Source: Streptomyces rubrogriseus
Lineage (GTDB): Bacteria > Actinomycetota > Actinomycetes > Streptomycetales > Streptomycetaceae
Reading direction: 5' to 3'
DNA: 64,000 nt
Assembly: GCF_027947575.1 (NCBI RefSeq)
Contig: NZ_CP116256.1
Span: 4,836,001 to 4,900,000, forward strand
Shown: positions 19,830-27,357 of the stretch, in pieces
Position numbering within the stretch: the stretch's first letter is position 1
Layout of the letters: the number at the start of each line of letters is the position of its first letter
Position numbers and translations under genes: made by a program
The notes under the pieces: generated by a model
The model's database searches: none
What the model saw: the letters and a program-made list of their open reading frames with translations, nothing else
Told to the model about the DNA's origin: nothing

Positions 19830-19918
19830 GTACCGATCTTCAACGGAATCGGTCGAAAATCAATCGCCTTCGCCGAAAGGCGGCCGCCGCCGCTCCTGCG
19901 AGGAGTTCCGTCAGCAGC

Positions 19919-19935
19919 GTTGACTTCGAGTCAAC
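19919..19935. promoter_or_regulatory. Inverted repeat upstream of lipase
   Basis: GTTGACT-TCG-AGTCAAC, perfect 7-bp arms, in an AT-richer 179-bp divergent gap. The left arm contains TTGACT, a good -35 sequence, so a protein bound here would block the lipase promoter. CACATT, 17 bp downstream, is a candidate -10. No assigned regulator. Confidence 0.5.
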
Positions 19936-20008
19936 AGCCCTGCACATTACTTAAAAGTAGAACCGCCGGGTAACCCGCTGCCGCCTCCTCCCGAAGAAGA
20001 GAGAGCAC

Positions 20009-20881
20009 ATGCCGAAGCCTGCCCTTCGCCGTGTCATGACCGCGACAGTCGCCGCCGTCGGCACGCTCGCCCTCGGCCTCACCGACGCCACCGCCCACGC
20101 CGCGCCCACCCTGGACTACGTCGCCCTCGGCGACAGCTACAGCGCCGGCTCGGGCGTCCTGCCCGTCGACCCCACCAACCTGCTCTGTCTGCGTTCGACG
20201 GCCAACTACCCCCACGTCGTCGCGGACACGACGGGCGCCCGCCTCAAGGACGTCACCTGCGGCGGCGCGCAGACCGCCGACTTCGCACAGGCCCAGTACC
20301 CGGGCGTCGCACCCCAGTTGGACGCGCTCGGCACCGACACGGACCTGGTCACGCTCACCATCGGCGGCAACGACAACGGCACCTTCATCAACGCCATCAC
20401 GGCCTGCGGCACGGCGGGTGTCCTCAGCGGCGGCAAGGGCAGCCCCTGCAAGGACAAGCACGGCACCTCCTTCGACGACGAGATCGAGGCCAACACGTAC
20501 CCCGCGCTCAAGGAAGCGCTGCTCGGCGTCCGCGCCAGGGCTCCGCACGCCAGGGTGGCGGCCCTCGGCTACCCGTGGATCACCCCGGCCGCCGCCGACC
20601 CGTCCTGCTTCCTGAAGCTGCCCGTCGCCGCCGGTGACGTGCCCTACCTCCGGGCCATCCAGGCGCACCTGAACGACGCGGTCCGGCGCGCCGCCGAGGA
20701 GACCGGAGCCACCTACGTGGACTTCTCCGGGGTGTCCGACGGCCACGACGCCTGCGAGGCCCCCGGCACCCGCTGGATCGAACCGCTGCTGTTCGGGCAC
20801 AGCCTCGTTCCCGTCCACCCCAACGCCCTCGGCGAGCGGCGCATGGCCGAGCACACGATGGACGTCCTCGGTCTGGACTGA
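20009..20881 (+). CDS. Secreted SGNH-fold lipase/esterase
   Basis: 290-residue exported lipase. A Sec signal peptide ends near AHAAP (about 32). The SGNH blocks are clear: GDSYSAGSG (Ser43), the glycine oxyanion block, GGNDNGTF, and VHPN with His270. Six cysteines can form three disulfides (LLCLRS, DVTCGG, TACG, SPCKD, PSCF, DACE), as in characterised Streptomyces extracellular lipases and phospholipases of this family. The product hydrolyses acyl esters outside the cell. Monocistronic; start ATG 20009 with AGAGAG upstream. Confidence 0.95.
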   Translation: MPKPALRRVMTATVAAVGTLALGLTDATAHAAPTLDYVALGDSYSAGSGVLPVDPTNLLCLRSTANYPHVVADTTGARLKDVTCGGAQTADFAQAQYPGVAPQLDALGTDTDLVTLTIGGNDNGTFINAITACGTAGVLSGGKGSPCKDKHGTSFDDEIEANTYPALKEALLGVRARAPHARVAALGYPWITPAAADPSCFLKLPVAAGDVPYLRAIQAHLNDAVRRAAEETGATYVDFSGVSDGHDACEAPGTRWIEPLLFGHSLVPVHPNALGERRMAEHTMDVLGLD

Positions 20882-20912
20882 CCTCCGGTCACCGCCCGCG
20901 TACGCTCTTCCC

Positions 20913-21869
20913 GTGCCGTCCTCCCGCCTGCGCCGCGTCGCCGTCCTCGTCCTGGAGGGCGCCAAACCCCTCGACGTCGGCATTCCGGCGCAGGTCTTCA
21001 CGACGCGCGCGAGCATGCCGTACGAGGTGCGGGTGTGCGGCGCGGCGCCCGGCCTGGTGACCGGCGGTGACGGCCTGTCGTACCACGTCGCCCACGGCCT
21101 CGACGCCCTGGCGTGGGCCGACCTGGTCTTCCTTCCCGGTTACCGTTCCCCCGACGCCGAGGACCCGCCGCGGACCGTCCTCGACGCGCTGACGGCGGCC
21201 CACGACCGGGGAGCACGGCTCGCCGCCATCTCCACCGGCGCGTTCGCGCTCGCCGCCACGGGTCTGCTCGACGGCAGGCGGGCCACCACGCACTGGCACT
21301 ACACCCGGGCGCTCGCGGCGAAGCACCCGGGCGTGCGGGTCGACGAGAACGTGCTGTTCGTGGACGAGGGCAGTGTCCTGACGTCCGCGGGCGCCGCCTC
21401 CGGCATCGACCTGTGCCTGCACATCCTGCGCGGCGACCTCGGAGTGGCCGCCTCGAACCACGCGGCCCGGCGCCTGGTCGCGGCCCCCTACCGCAGCGGC
21501 GGCCAGGCCCAGTACGTGCCGCGCAGCGTCCCGGAGCCGCTCGGCGAGCGGTTCGCCGCCACCCGCGAGTGGGCACTGCGCCGGCTCGGTGAGCCGCTCA
21601 CCCTGGAGGCGCTGGCCCGGCACGCGGCGGTGTCGGCGCGCACCCTCTCCCGGCGCTTCGTCGAGGACACCGGGTACACCCCGATGCAGTGGATCATGCG
21701 GGCCCGTATCGACCTGGCCCGTGAGCTGCTCGAACGCTCCGAGCGCGGCGTCGAGCAGATCGCCGCCGAGGTGGGCCTGGGCACCGGCGCCAACCTGCGG
21801 CTGCACTTCCAGCGCATCCTCGGGACCACGCCCAGCGAGTACCGGCGCACCTTCGCCCGGGGCGAATAG
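20913..21869 (+). CDS. GlxA-type regulator (DJ-1/PfpI + AraC HTH)
   Basis: 318 residues: an N-terminal class-I-amidotransferase-like DJ-1/PfpI domain (about 8-175), then an AraC helix-turn-helix (about 215-315) with two HTH units (LTLEALARHAAVSARTLSRR and VEQIAAEVGLGTGANLRLHF). The position normally held by the nucleophile Cys reads AISTGAFAL, so the domain is probably a ligand sensor rather than an enzyme. TACGCT lies six bases before GTG 20913 with no ribosome site, suggesting a leaderless transcript. It lies 31 bp after the lipase gene. Confidence 0.9.
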   Translation: MPSSRLRRVAVLVLEGAKPLDVGIPAQVFTTRASMPYEVRVCGAAPGLVTGGDGLSYHVAHGLDALAWADLVFLPGYRSPDAEDPPRTVLDALTAAHDRGARLAAISTGAFALAATGLLDGRRATTHWHYTRALAAKHPGVRVDENVLFVDEGSVLTSAGAASGIDLCLHILRGDLGVAASNHAARRLVAAPYRSGGQAQYVPRSVPEPLGERFAATREWALRRLGEPLTLEALARHAAVSARTLSRRFVEDTGYTPMQWIMRARIDLARELLERSERGVEQIAAEVGLGTGANLRLHFQRILGTTPSEYRRTFARGE

Positions 21870-22003
21870 CCGGGCCGCGCGCCGCCACCCTCGCCTGGCG
21901 TGATCCTTTCGAACCGTGGCACTCACGCCGCTGCCACCCGACCCCGGCGTGCGCGAGCCTGGTGGCGAAGGACCTGGTGGCGAAACGAAGGGACACACCA
22001 CTC

Positions 22004-23002
22004 ATGACTCGCATCGGCATCAACGGATTCGGCCGCATCGGGCGCAACGTGCTGCGCGCACTGCTCGAACGCGACACGAAGCTCGAGGTCGTCGCCGTCA
22101 ACGACCTCACGGAGCCCGCCACCCTGGCCCGTCTGCTCGCCTTCGACTCGACGGCCGGCCGGCTCGGCCGCCCGGTGACGGTCGACGGGGACACCCTGGT
22201 CGTCGACGGGCACCGCATCAAGGTGCTCGCCGAGCGCGAACCGGCCCGGCTGCCCTGGGCCGAGCTGGGCGTCGACATCGTGCTGGAGGCGACCGGCCGC
22301 TTCACCTCGGCCGACGCCGCCCGCGCCCACCTCACCGCGGGCGCGCGGAAGGTCCTGGTCAGCGCGCCGTCGAGCGGTGCGGACGTGACGCTCGCGTACG
22401 GCGTGAACACCGACGCCTACGACCCGGCCGCGCACACGATCGTCTCCAACGCCTCCTGCACCACCAACGCCCTCGCGCCGCTCGCCGCGGTGCTGGACGA
22501 GCTGGCCGGCATCGAGCACGGCTTCATGACCACGGTGCACGCCTACACACAGGAGCAGAACCTCCAGGACGGCCCGCACCGTGACGCGCGCCGCGCCCGC
22601 GCCGCCGGGGTGAACATCGTCCCGACCACGACCGGCGCCGCCAAGGCGATCGGCCTGGTGCTGCCGGGCCTCGACGGCAAGCTGTCGGGCGACTCGATCC
22701 GGGTGCCGGTCCCGGTGGGCTCGATCGTCGAGCTGAACACGACCGTCGCCCGCGACGTGACGCGCGAGGACGTCCTGGCCGCCTACCGCGCCGCCGCCGA
22801 CGGGCCGCTCGCCGGTGTGCTGGAGTACTCGGACGACCCGCTGGTCTCCTCCGACATCACGGGCAACCCGGCCTCGTCGATCTTCGACTCGGCACTGACC
22901 CGCGTGGACGGACGTCACGTCAAGGTGGTCGCCTGGTACGACAACGAGTGGGGCTTCTCGAACCGCGTGATCGACACCCTCGGACTGCTCGCCACACGCT
23001 GA
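22004..23002 (+). CDS. gap: Glyceraldehyde-3-phosphate dehydrogenase
   Basis: Glycolytic enzyme oxidising glyceraldehyde-3-phosphate with phosphate and NAD(P)+; 332 residues. [18 protein letters not shown] is the nucleotide-binding start, [13 protein letters not shown] gives catalytic Cys152, and [11 protein letters not shown] the C-terminal signature. ATG 22004 is preferred over an in-frame GTG 21962. The leader contains a 12-bp direct repeat, CCTGGTGGCGAA, twice between about 21957 and 21983, and an inverted repeat GTGGCA/TGCCAC at 21916-21937. Probably a second gap copy besides the core glycolytic one. Confidence 0.97.
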   Translation: MTRIGINGFGRIGRNVLRALLERDTKLEVVAVNDLTEPATLARLLAFDSTAGRLGRPVTVDGDTLVVDGHRIKVLAEREPARLPWAELGVDIVLEATGRFTSADAARAHLTAGARKVLVSAPSSGADVTLAYGVNTDAYDPAAHTIVSNASCTTNALAPLAAVLDELAGIEHGFMTTVHAYTQEQNLQDGPHRDARRARAAGVNIVPTTTGAAKAIGLVLPGLDGKLSGDSIRVPVPVGSIVELNTTVARDVTREDVLAAYRAAADGPLAGVLEYSDDPLVSSDITGNPASSIFDSALTRVDGRHVKVVAWYDNEWGFSNRVIDTLGLLATR

Positions 23003-23051
23003 ACGGGCAGCCGATTCGGCATCACCGGGGGTCACACGTAACAATGGTGCG

Positions 23052-23549
23052 ATGAGCAATTCCAAGGTTTACTTCGACATCGACATCGACGGCCAGGATG
23101 CGGGCCGCATCGTCTTCGAACTCTTCGAGGACGTCACCCCCAAGACCGCCAGGAACTTCCTGGAGCTGGCCACCGGCGAGCACGGCTTCGGCTACGCGGG
23201 TTCCCCGTTCCACCGTGTGATCCCGCAGTTCATGCTCCAGGGCGGTGACTTCACCAAGGGCAACGGCACCGGGGGCAAGAGCATCTACGGCGAGAAGTTC
23301 GCGGACGAGAACTTCCAGCTGAAGCACACCGAGCCGTACCTCCTGTCCATGGCGAACGCGGGTCCGAACACCAACGGCTCGCAGTTCTTCGTCACCACCG
23401 TCCCCACCCCGTGGCTGGACGGCAAGCACGTCGTCTTCGGCAAGGTCGTCGAGGGCACGGACGTGGTGGACAAGATCGAGGGCTACGGCTCCTCGCCCGC
23501 GGGCAAGACCTCCAAGGAGATCAAGGTGCGCGCGTCCGGCAAGCTGTAA
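23052..23549 (+). CDS. Cyclophilin-type peptidyl-prolyl cis-trans isomerase
   Basis: Cytoplasmic PPIase of 165 residues, single cyclophilin domain without signal peptide. Active-site motifs [15 protein letters not shown] and [11 protein letters not shown] are intact. There is no Shine-Dalgarno before ATG 23052; TAACAAT six bases upstream could be a -10, so the mRNA may be leaderless. The gene is followed by a strong hairpin terminator. Confidence 0.96.
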   Translation: MSNSKVYFDIDIDGQDAGRIVFELFEDVTPKTARNFLELATGEHGFGYAGSPFHRVIPQFMLQGGDFTKGNGTGGKSIYGEKFADENFQLKHTEPYLLSMANAGPNTNGSQFFVTTVPTPWLDGKHVVFGKVVEGTDVVDKIEGYGSSPAGKTSKEIKVRASGKL

Positions 23550-23580
23550 GGCCTGATCAGCCCTACGAGGACCTGAACCG

Positions 23581-23617
23581 ACGGGGGTCCGCCGCATTCG
23601 GTGCGGCGGGCCCCCGT
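23581..23617 (+). terminator. Terminator of cyclophilin gene
   Basis: A 15-bp stem with a single T-G wobble (23581-23595 with 23603-23617) and a seven-base loop, 31 bp after the stop codon. Confidence 0.85.
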
Positions 23618-23700
23618 TCCCGTCCCGTCTGGTGGGGTGCGCCAGGTGGTGCGACGCTGGGGTGGAGGAGCGTCCGAGGAAGGCAACCCCGGGAGGACCG

Positions 23701-25179
23701 ATGGGACGGGACGTCCCGGCGCTGGTCTTCACCCGCGAGGACCGCCGCCGCTACCGGATCAAGATGCAGGAGTGCCTGGAGGCCTTCGCGCAGATGCTGC
23801 GCGAGTCCCGGTTCGAGACCGAGCGGCCCCAGGTCGGCCTGGAGATCGAACTGAACCTGGTCGACGACCGGGGCGAACCGGCGATGCGCAACAGCGACGC
23901 CCTCGAAGCGATCGCGGACCCCGCCTGGTCCACCGAGCTGGGCCGGTTCAACCTGGAGATCAACATCCCGCCCCGGCAGCTGACGGCGGGCGGCCCCGAC
24001 GCCTGGGAGACCGAGATCCGCGCCGCCCTGAACCACGCCGAGGACCGCGCCGCGTCGGTCGGCGCCCACCTGATCATGGTCGGCACCCTGCCCACACTGC
24101 GCCAGTCGGACGTGGGCGAGGCGGCCCTGTCGGAGAACCCGCGCTACCGACTCCTCAACGACCAGGTGTTCGCCGCCCGGGGCGAGGACCTGCACATCGA
24201 GGTGGACGGCGTCGACCGCCTGCGGACCTACGCGGACACGATCACGCCCGAGGCCGCCTGCACCAGTACCCAGTTCCACCTCCAGGTCGCCCCCGAGGAG
24301 TTCCCCGACTACTGGAACGCGGCCCAGGCCGTCGCCGGTGTCCAGGTCGCCCTCGCGGCCAACTCGCCGTTCCTGCTCGGCAAGGAGCTGTGGCACGAGA
24401 GCCGCATCCCCCTGTTCGAGCAGGCCACCGACACCCGGCCGCAGGAGATCAAGGCCCAGGGGGTCAGACCCCGGGTGTGGTTCGGGGAGCGCTGGATCAA
24501 CAGCGTCTTCGACCTGTTCGAGGAGAACCTGCGCTACTTCCCGGCGCTGCTGCCGCTGTGCGACGAGCAGGATCCCGCCGAGACCCTCGACCGCGGCGAC
24601 ATCCCGGAACTGGGCGAACTCACCCTCCACAACGGCACCATCTACCGCTGGAACCGGCCCGTCTACGCCGTCGCCCACGACAAACCGCACGTGCGGGTCG
24701 AGAACCGCGTCCTGCCGGCCGGCCCGACCGTCGCCGACACCCTTGCCAACGGCGCCTTCTACTACGGCCTCACCCGCGCCCTGGTCGAGGAGGAGCGGCC
24801 GGTGTGGTCGCGGATGTCCTTCTCGGTCGCCGAGGACAACCTGCACACCGCCGCCCGGCACGGCATCGAGGCACACCTGTACTGGCCCGGGGTGGGCGAG
24901 GTGACGGTGCCCGAACTGGTCCTGCGCCGGCTGCTGCCGCTGGCGCACCGGGGCCTGGAGCTGTCGGGGATGGACTCGGCGTGGCGGGAGCCGCTGCTCG
25001 GCATCATCGAGCAGCGGTGCGTCACCGGCCGCAACGGCGCGGTGTGGCAGAAGGAGATGTTCCACCACATCGACGCCGGCACGCGGCCCGGCCGCCACGA
25101 GGCGCTGCGCAGGATGACCCAGCAGTACATGGACTACATGCACCTCAACGCCCCGGTCCACACCTGGCCGGTGGACTGA
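23701..25179 (+). CDS. Glutamate-cysteine ligase family (GCS2) protein
   Basis: Carboxylate-amine ligase of the GCS2 superfamily, 492 residues, larger than EgtA or YbdK. The family core is visible: GLEIELNLVDDRG (metal-binding acids), FNLEINIPP, TSTQFHLQV and HVRVENRVLPAGPT. It should form a gamma-glutamyl amide by ATP hydrolysis, with cysteine or another amine as acceptor. Only 39 bp separate it from a class II glutamine amidotransferase gene, recalling the EgtA/EgtC step order of ergothioneine synthesis. GGGAGG is four bases before ATG 23701. Confidence 0.85.
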   Translation: MGRDVPALVFTREDRRRYRIKMQECLEAFAQMLRESRFETERPQVGLEIELNLVDDRGEPAMRNSDALEAIADPAWSTELGRFNLEINIPPRQLTAGGPDAWETEIRAALNHAEDRAASVGAHLIMVGTLPTLRQSDVGEAALSENPRYRLLNDQVFAARGEDLHIEVDGVDRLRTYADTITPEAACTSTQFHLQVAPEEFPDYWNAAQAVAGVQVALAANSPFLLGKELWHESRIPLFEQATDTRPQEIKAQGVRPRVWFGERWINSVFDLFEENLRYFPALLPLCDEQDPAETLDRGDIPELGELTLHNGTIYRWNRPVYAVAHDKPHVRVENRVLPAGPTVADTLANGAFYYGLTRALVEEERPVWSRMSFSVAEDNLHTAARHGIEAHLYWPGVGEVTVPELVLRRLLPLAHRGLELSGMDSAWREPLLGIIEQRCVTGRNGAVWQKEMFHHIDAGTRPGRHEALRRMTQQYMDYMHLNAPVHTWPVD

Positions 25180-25218
25180 CGTCCGGGGCGGGGAGGCCAC
25201 TAGGGAGGCGACGGAGCG

Positions 25219-26052
25219 ATGTGCCGATGGCTCGCCTACTCGGGGACGCCCGTCCTCCTGGAGTCCCTGCTCTACCAGCCCGAGCACTCGCTCATCGACC
25301 AGAGCCTGCACGCCCGCATGGGCGTCGAGACGACCAACGGGGACGGGTTCGGCGTCGGCTGGTTCGGGCCCGAGATGCAGACCCCCGCCATCGTCCGGGA
25401 GGTCGGGCCGGCCTGGAGCAACCGCAACCTGCGGGAGATCGCGAGCCATGTCCGCTCGCCCCTGTTCTTCGCGCACATCCGGGCGTCGACGGGCAGCCCG
25501 GTGCAGCAGACCAACTGCCATCCGTTCCGCCACGGCCGGTGGATGTGGATGCACAACGGCGCGATCGCCGAGTTCCACCGGCTGCGCCGGGACCTCGCGC
25601 TGGCCGTCGATCCGCGGCTCTTCCTCGACATCGAGGGATCGACCGACTCCGAGATGATGTTCTACCTGGCGCTCACGCTCGGCCTGGAGGACGATCCTCC
25701 CACCGCCGTGGCCCGGATGGCGGGGCTGGTGGAGGAGATCGGACACGAACACGGCGTGGAGTTCCCGCTGCAGATGACGGTCGCCGTGACCGACGGGCAC
25801 CGCCTGTGGGCCTTCCGGTACTCCAGCCAGGCCCAGTCGCGCTCGCTCTACTACAGCAGCCGGGTGGAGAGCCTGCGCGCGCTCCATCCCGGCCTGCCCT
25901 TCCTCAAGGAGGCGTCCGACAGCACCCGGCTGATCGTGTCGGAACCCCTGGGCGACCTGCCCGGCGTGTGGAACAAGGTGCCCGAGGGCAGCTACGGCGT
26001 CGTCCAGCCGGAGGGGGACGACCTGCTTCCGTTCGCTCCCCTCCCCGCGTGA
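25219..26052 (+). CDS. Class II glutamine amidotransferase
   Basis: 277-residue Ntn-type amidohydrolase. The nucleophile Cys2 is in MCRWLAYSG, followed by FFAHIRAST, CHPF, and the oxyanion loop WMWMHNGAI. Such enzymes release ammonia from glutamine or, as EgtC, remove a gamma-glutamyl group. The adjacent GCS2 ligase makes a gamma-glutamyl hydrolase role attractive: one gene would add, the other remove, glutamate. No histidine methyltransferase (EgtD) or sulfoxide synthase (EgtB) gene is in the window, so ergothioneine itself is not implied. Confidence 0.85.
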   Translation: MCRWLAYSGTPVLLESLLYQPEHSLIDQSLHARMGVETTNGDGFGVGWFGPEMQTPAIVREVGPAWSNRNLREIASHVRSPLFFAHIRASTGSPVQQTNCHPFRHGRWMWMHNGAIAEFHRLRRDLALAVDPRLFLDIEGSTDSEMMFYLALTLGLEDDPPTAVARMAGLVEEIGHEHGVEFPLQMTVAVTDGHRLWAFRYSSQAQSRSLYYSSRVESLRALHPGLPFLKEASDSTRLIVSEPLGDLPGVWNKVPEGSYGVVQPEGDDLLPFAPLPA

Positions 26053-26057
26053 TCCCG

Positions 26058-26093
26058 TTGACACGGGCGCGGAAAGATCACACAATCGGTGCC
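26058..26093 (+). promoter_or_regulatory. Promoter of small ORF/tauD transcript
   Basis: A perfect TTGACA (26058-26063), 17-bp spacer, CACAAT (26081-26086), then 7 bases to ATG 26094. It predicts a leaderless transcript beginning with the small ORF. Confidence 0.6.
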
Positions 26094-26174
26094 ATGACCA
26101 CATACCGGTTCGGCACCACCGCGGAGTGTCCCCGCGTGCCCGAGCGGACCGGCTGTGAGCGTTCCGGCCTCTAA
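26094..26174 (+). CDS. Small leaderless ORF upstream of tauD (26 aa)
   Basis: The ORF starts MTTYRFGTTAECPRVPERTG and has 26 residues with Cys at 12 and 21. A TTGACA-N17-CACAAT promoter puts the transcription start at its ATG. It ends 174 bp before tauD; the gap includes a weak hairpin CTCCGG/CCGGAG at 26232-26251 and a 10-bp direct repeat CCGTCCGGCG (26193, 26278). It may be a regulatory leader peptide for sulphonate use. Coding is unproven; the predicted promoter is the main support. Confidence 0.4.
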   Translation: MTTYRFGTTAECPRVPERTGCERSGL

Positions 26175-26348
26175 CGGCCTTCTTCGTACCGACCGTCCGG
26201 CGCCCCGCGCGTCGTAGCCCGTCGGCATCCTCTCCGGTCCACCACCCGGAGCACCCGTAACGCCCTCGTTTCCCCGGCCGTCCGGCGTGGCCTCGTGCCG
26301 CCCCCGGGCCGGATCTCACGCGTACCGTCATACAAGGGGAGGACCCCC

Positions 26349-27305
26349 ATGTCCGTCACGTCTGACACGTCCGTCACGTCCGCCGGTCCGAGCACCGTCC
26401 TGCGCGAAGCACGCATCCCGGGGGACGGAATGTACGAGGGCCGGCGCACGCTGCGCCGGCTGCCCGAGGGCTGGGAGGAACGGCCCTACGAACTCTTCGA
26501 GGTCGTCCCGCAGGCCCGCACCATCGGCGCGGAGATCCGTGGAGCCGACCTCTCCCGCCCGCTCCCGCCCGCGCTGCGCGAGGAGTTGAACCGTGCCCTG
26601 CTGGAGTGGAAGGTGCTGTTCTTCCGCGGCGCGCACCTCACCTCCGACCAGCAGCGCGACTTCGCCGGCCACTGGGGAGCGCTGGAGACCAACCCCCTGC
26701 TCGCCGCCGGTTCCAGTGACGACGTCGTCCGGTTCGACAAGGGCGACCGGGCCGTGCCGACGTACGAGAACGTGTGGCACACCGACGTCACCTTCCGCGA
26801 ACGGCCCGCGCTCGGCGCGGTGCTGCAACTGCGCGAGGTGCCGCCGTTCGGCGGCGACACCATGTGGGCGGACATGGCCGCGGCCTACGACAACCTGCCC
26901 CGGGAGGTGAAGGAGCGCGTCGACGGCGCCCTGGCCGTCCACGACTTCATCCCCGGCTTCGCGCGGTTCTACGGGCCCGAGCGGCTGCTGCCGCACCAGG
27001 ACCTCCTCCCGCCGGTGGAGCACCCCGTGGTGCGCACCCACCCCGAGACGGGACGGCGCATGCTCTTCGTCAACGCCTCGTTCACCACCCGTATCACCGG
27101 CGTGGACCGCGACGAGAGCGACCGGCTGCTGCGGTTCCTCTTCCAGCAGGCGCACGTGCCCGAGTACCAGGTGCGCTGGCGCTGGCAGCCCGGCGACGTG
27201 GCCTTCTGGGACAACCGCGCCACCCAGCACTACGCGGTGGGTGACTACGGGTCCGCGCGGCGGGTCGCCGAACGCGTCGCCATCGAGGGCGACCGGCCCT
27301 TCTGA
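26349..27305 (+). CDS. TauD/TfdA-family Fe(II)/2-oxoglutarate dioxygenase
   Basis: 318-residue cytoplasmic oxygenase. The iron triad is His144 and Asp146 in VWHTDVTF and His294 in ATQHYAVGDY; the 2-oxoglutarate arginine is in SARRVAERV. In TauD this releases sulfite from taurine; related enzymes act on other sulphonates, alkyl sulphates or aryloxyacids, so the substrate is open. GGGGAGG precedes ATG 26349. No ABC importer is adjacent. The upstream Cys-containing mini-ORF suggests control by sulphur supply. Confidence 0.9.
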   Translation: MSVTSDTSVTSAGPSTVLREARIPGDGMYEGRRTLRRLPEGWEERPYELFEVVPQARTIGAEIRGADLSRPLPPALREELNRALLEWKVLFFRGAHLTSDQQRDFAGHWGALETNPLLAAGSSDDVVRFDKGDRAVPTYENVWHTDVTFRERPALGAVLQLREVPPFGGDTMWADMAAAYDNLPREVKERVDGALAVHDFIPGFARFYGPERLLPHQDLLPPVEHPVVRTHPETGRRMLFVNASFTTRITGVDRDESDRLLRFLFQQAHVPEYQVRWRWQPGDVAFWDNRATQHYAVGDYGSARRVAERVAIEGDRPF

Positions 27306-27312
27306 TCCGCGT

Positions 27313-27354
27313 GCACGGGGGCCGGGGGCGGCGCTTCGCCTCCGGCCCCCGTGC
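27313..27354. terminator. Bidirectional terminator tauD/GH2
   Basis: A 13-bp perfect stem GCACGGGGGCCGG/CCGGCCCCCGTGC with an inner GGCG/CGCC stem, between the convergent tauD and GH2 genes. Confidence 0.88.
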
Positions 27355-27357
27355 GGG

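Noticed and set aside
21962..22003. GTG start extending GAPDH by 14 residues
   Set aside because: The extension is encoded by the direct repeat; [15 protein letters not shown] is the normal GAPDH N-terminus.
23701..26052. Ergothioneine cluster
   Set aside because: EgtB, EgtD and EgtE homologues are absent and the ligase is longer than EgtA.
26094..26348. Riboswitch before tauD
   Set aside because: Only weak hairpins; no SAM or other riboswitch core recognised. The small ORF explains part of the leader better.
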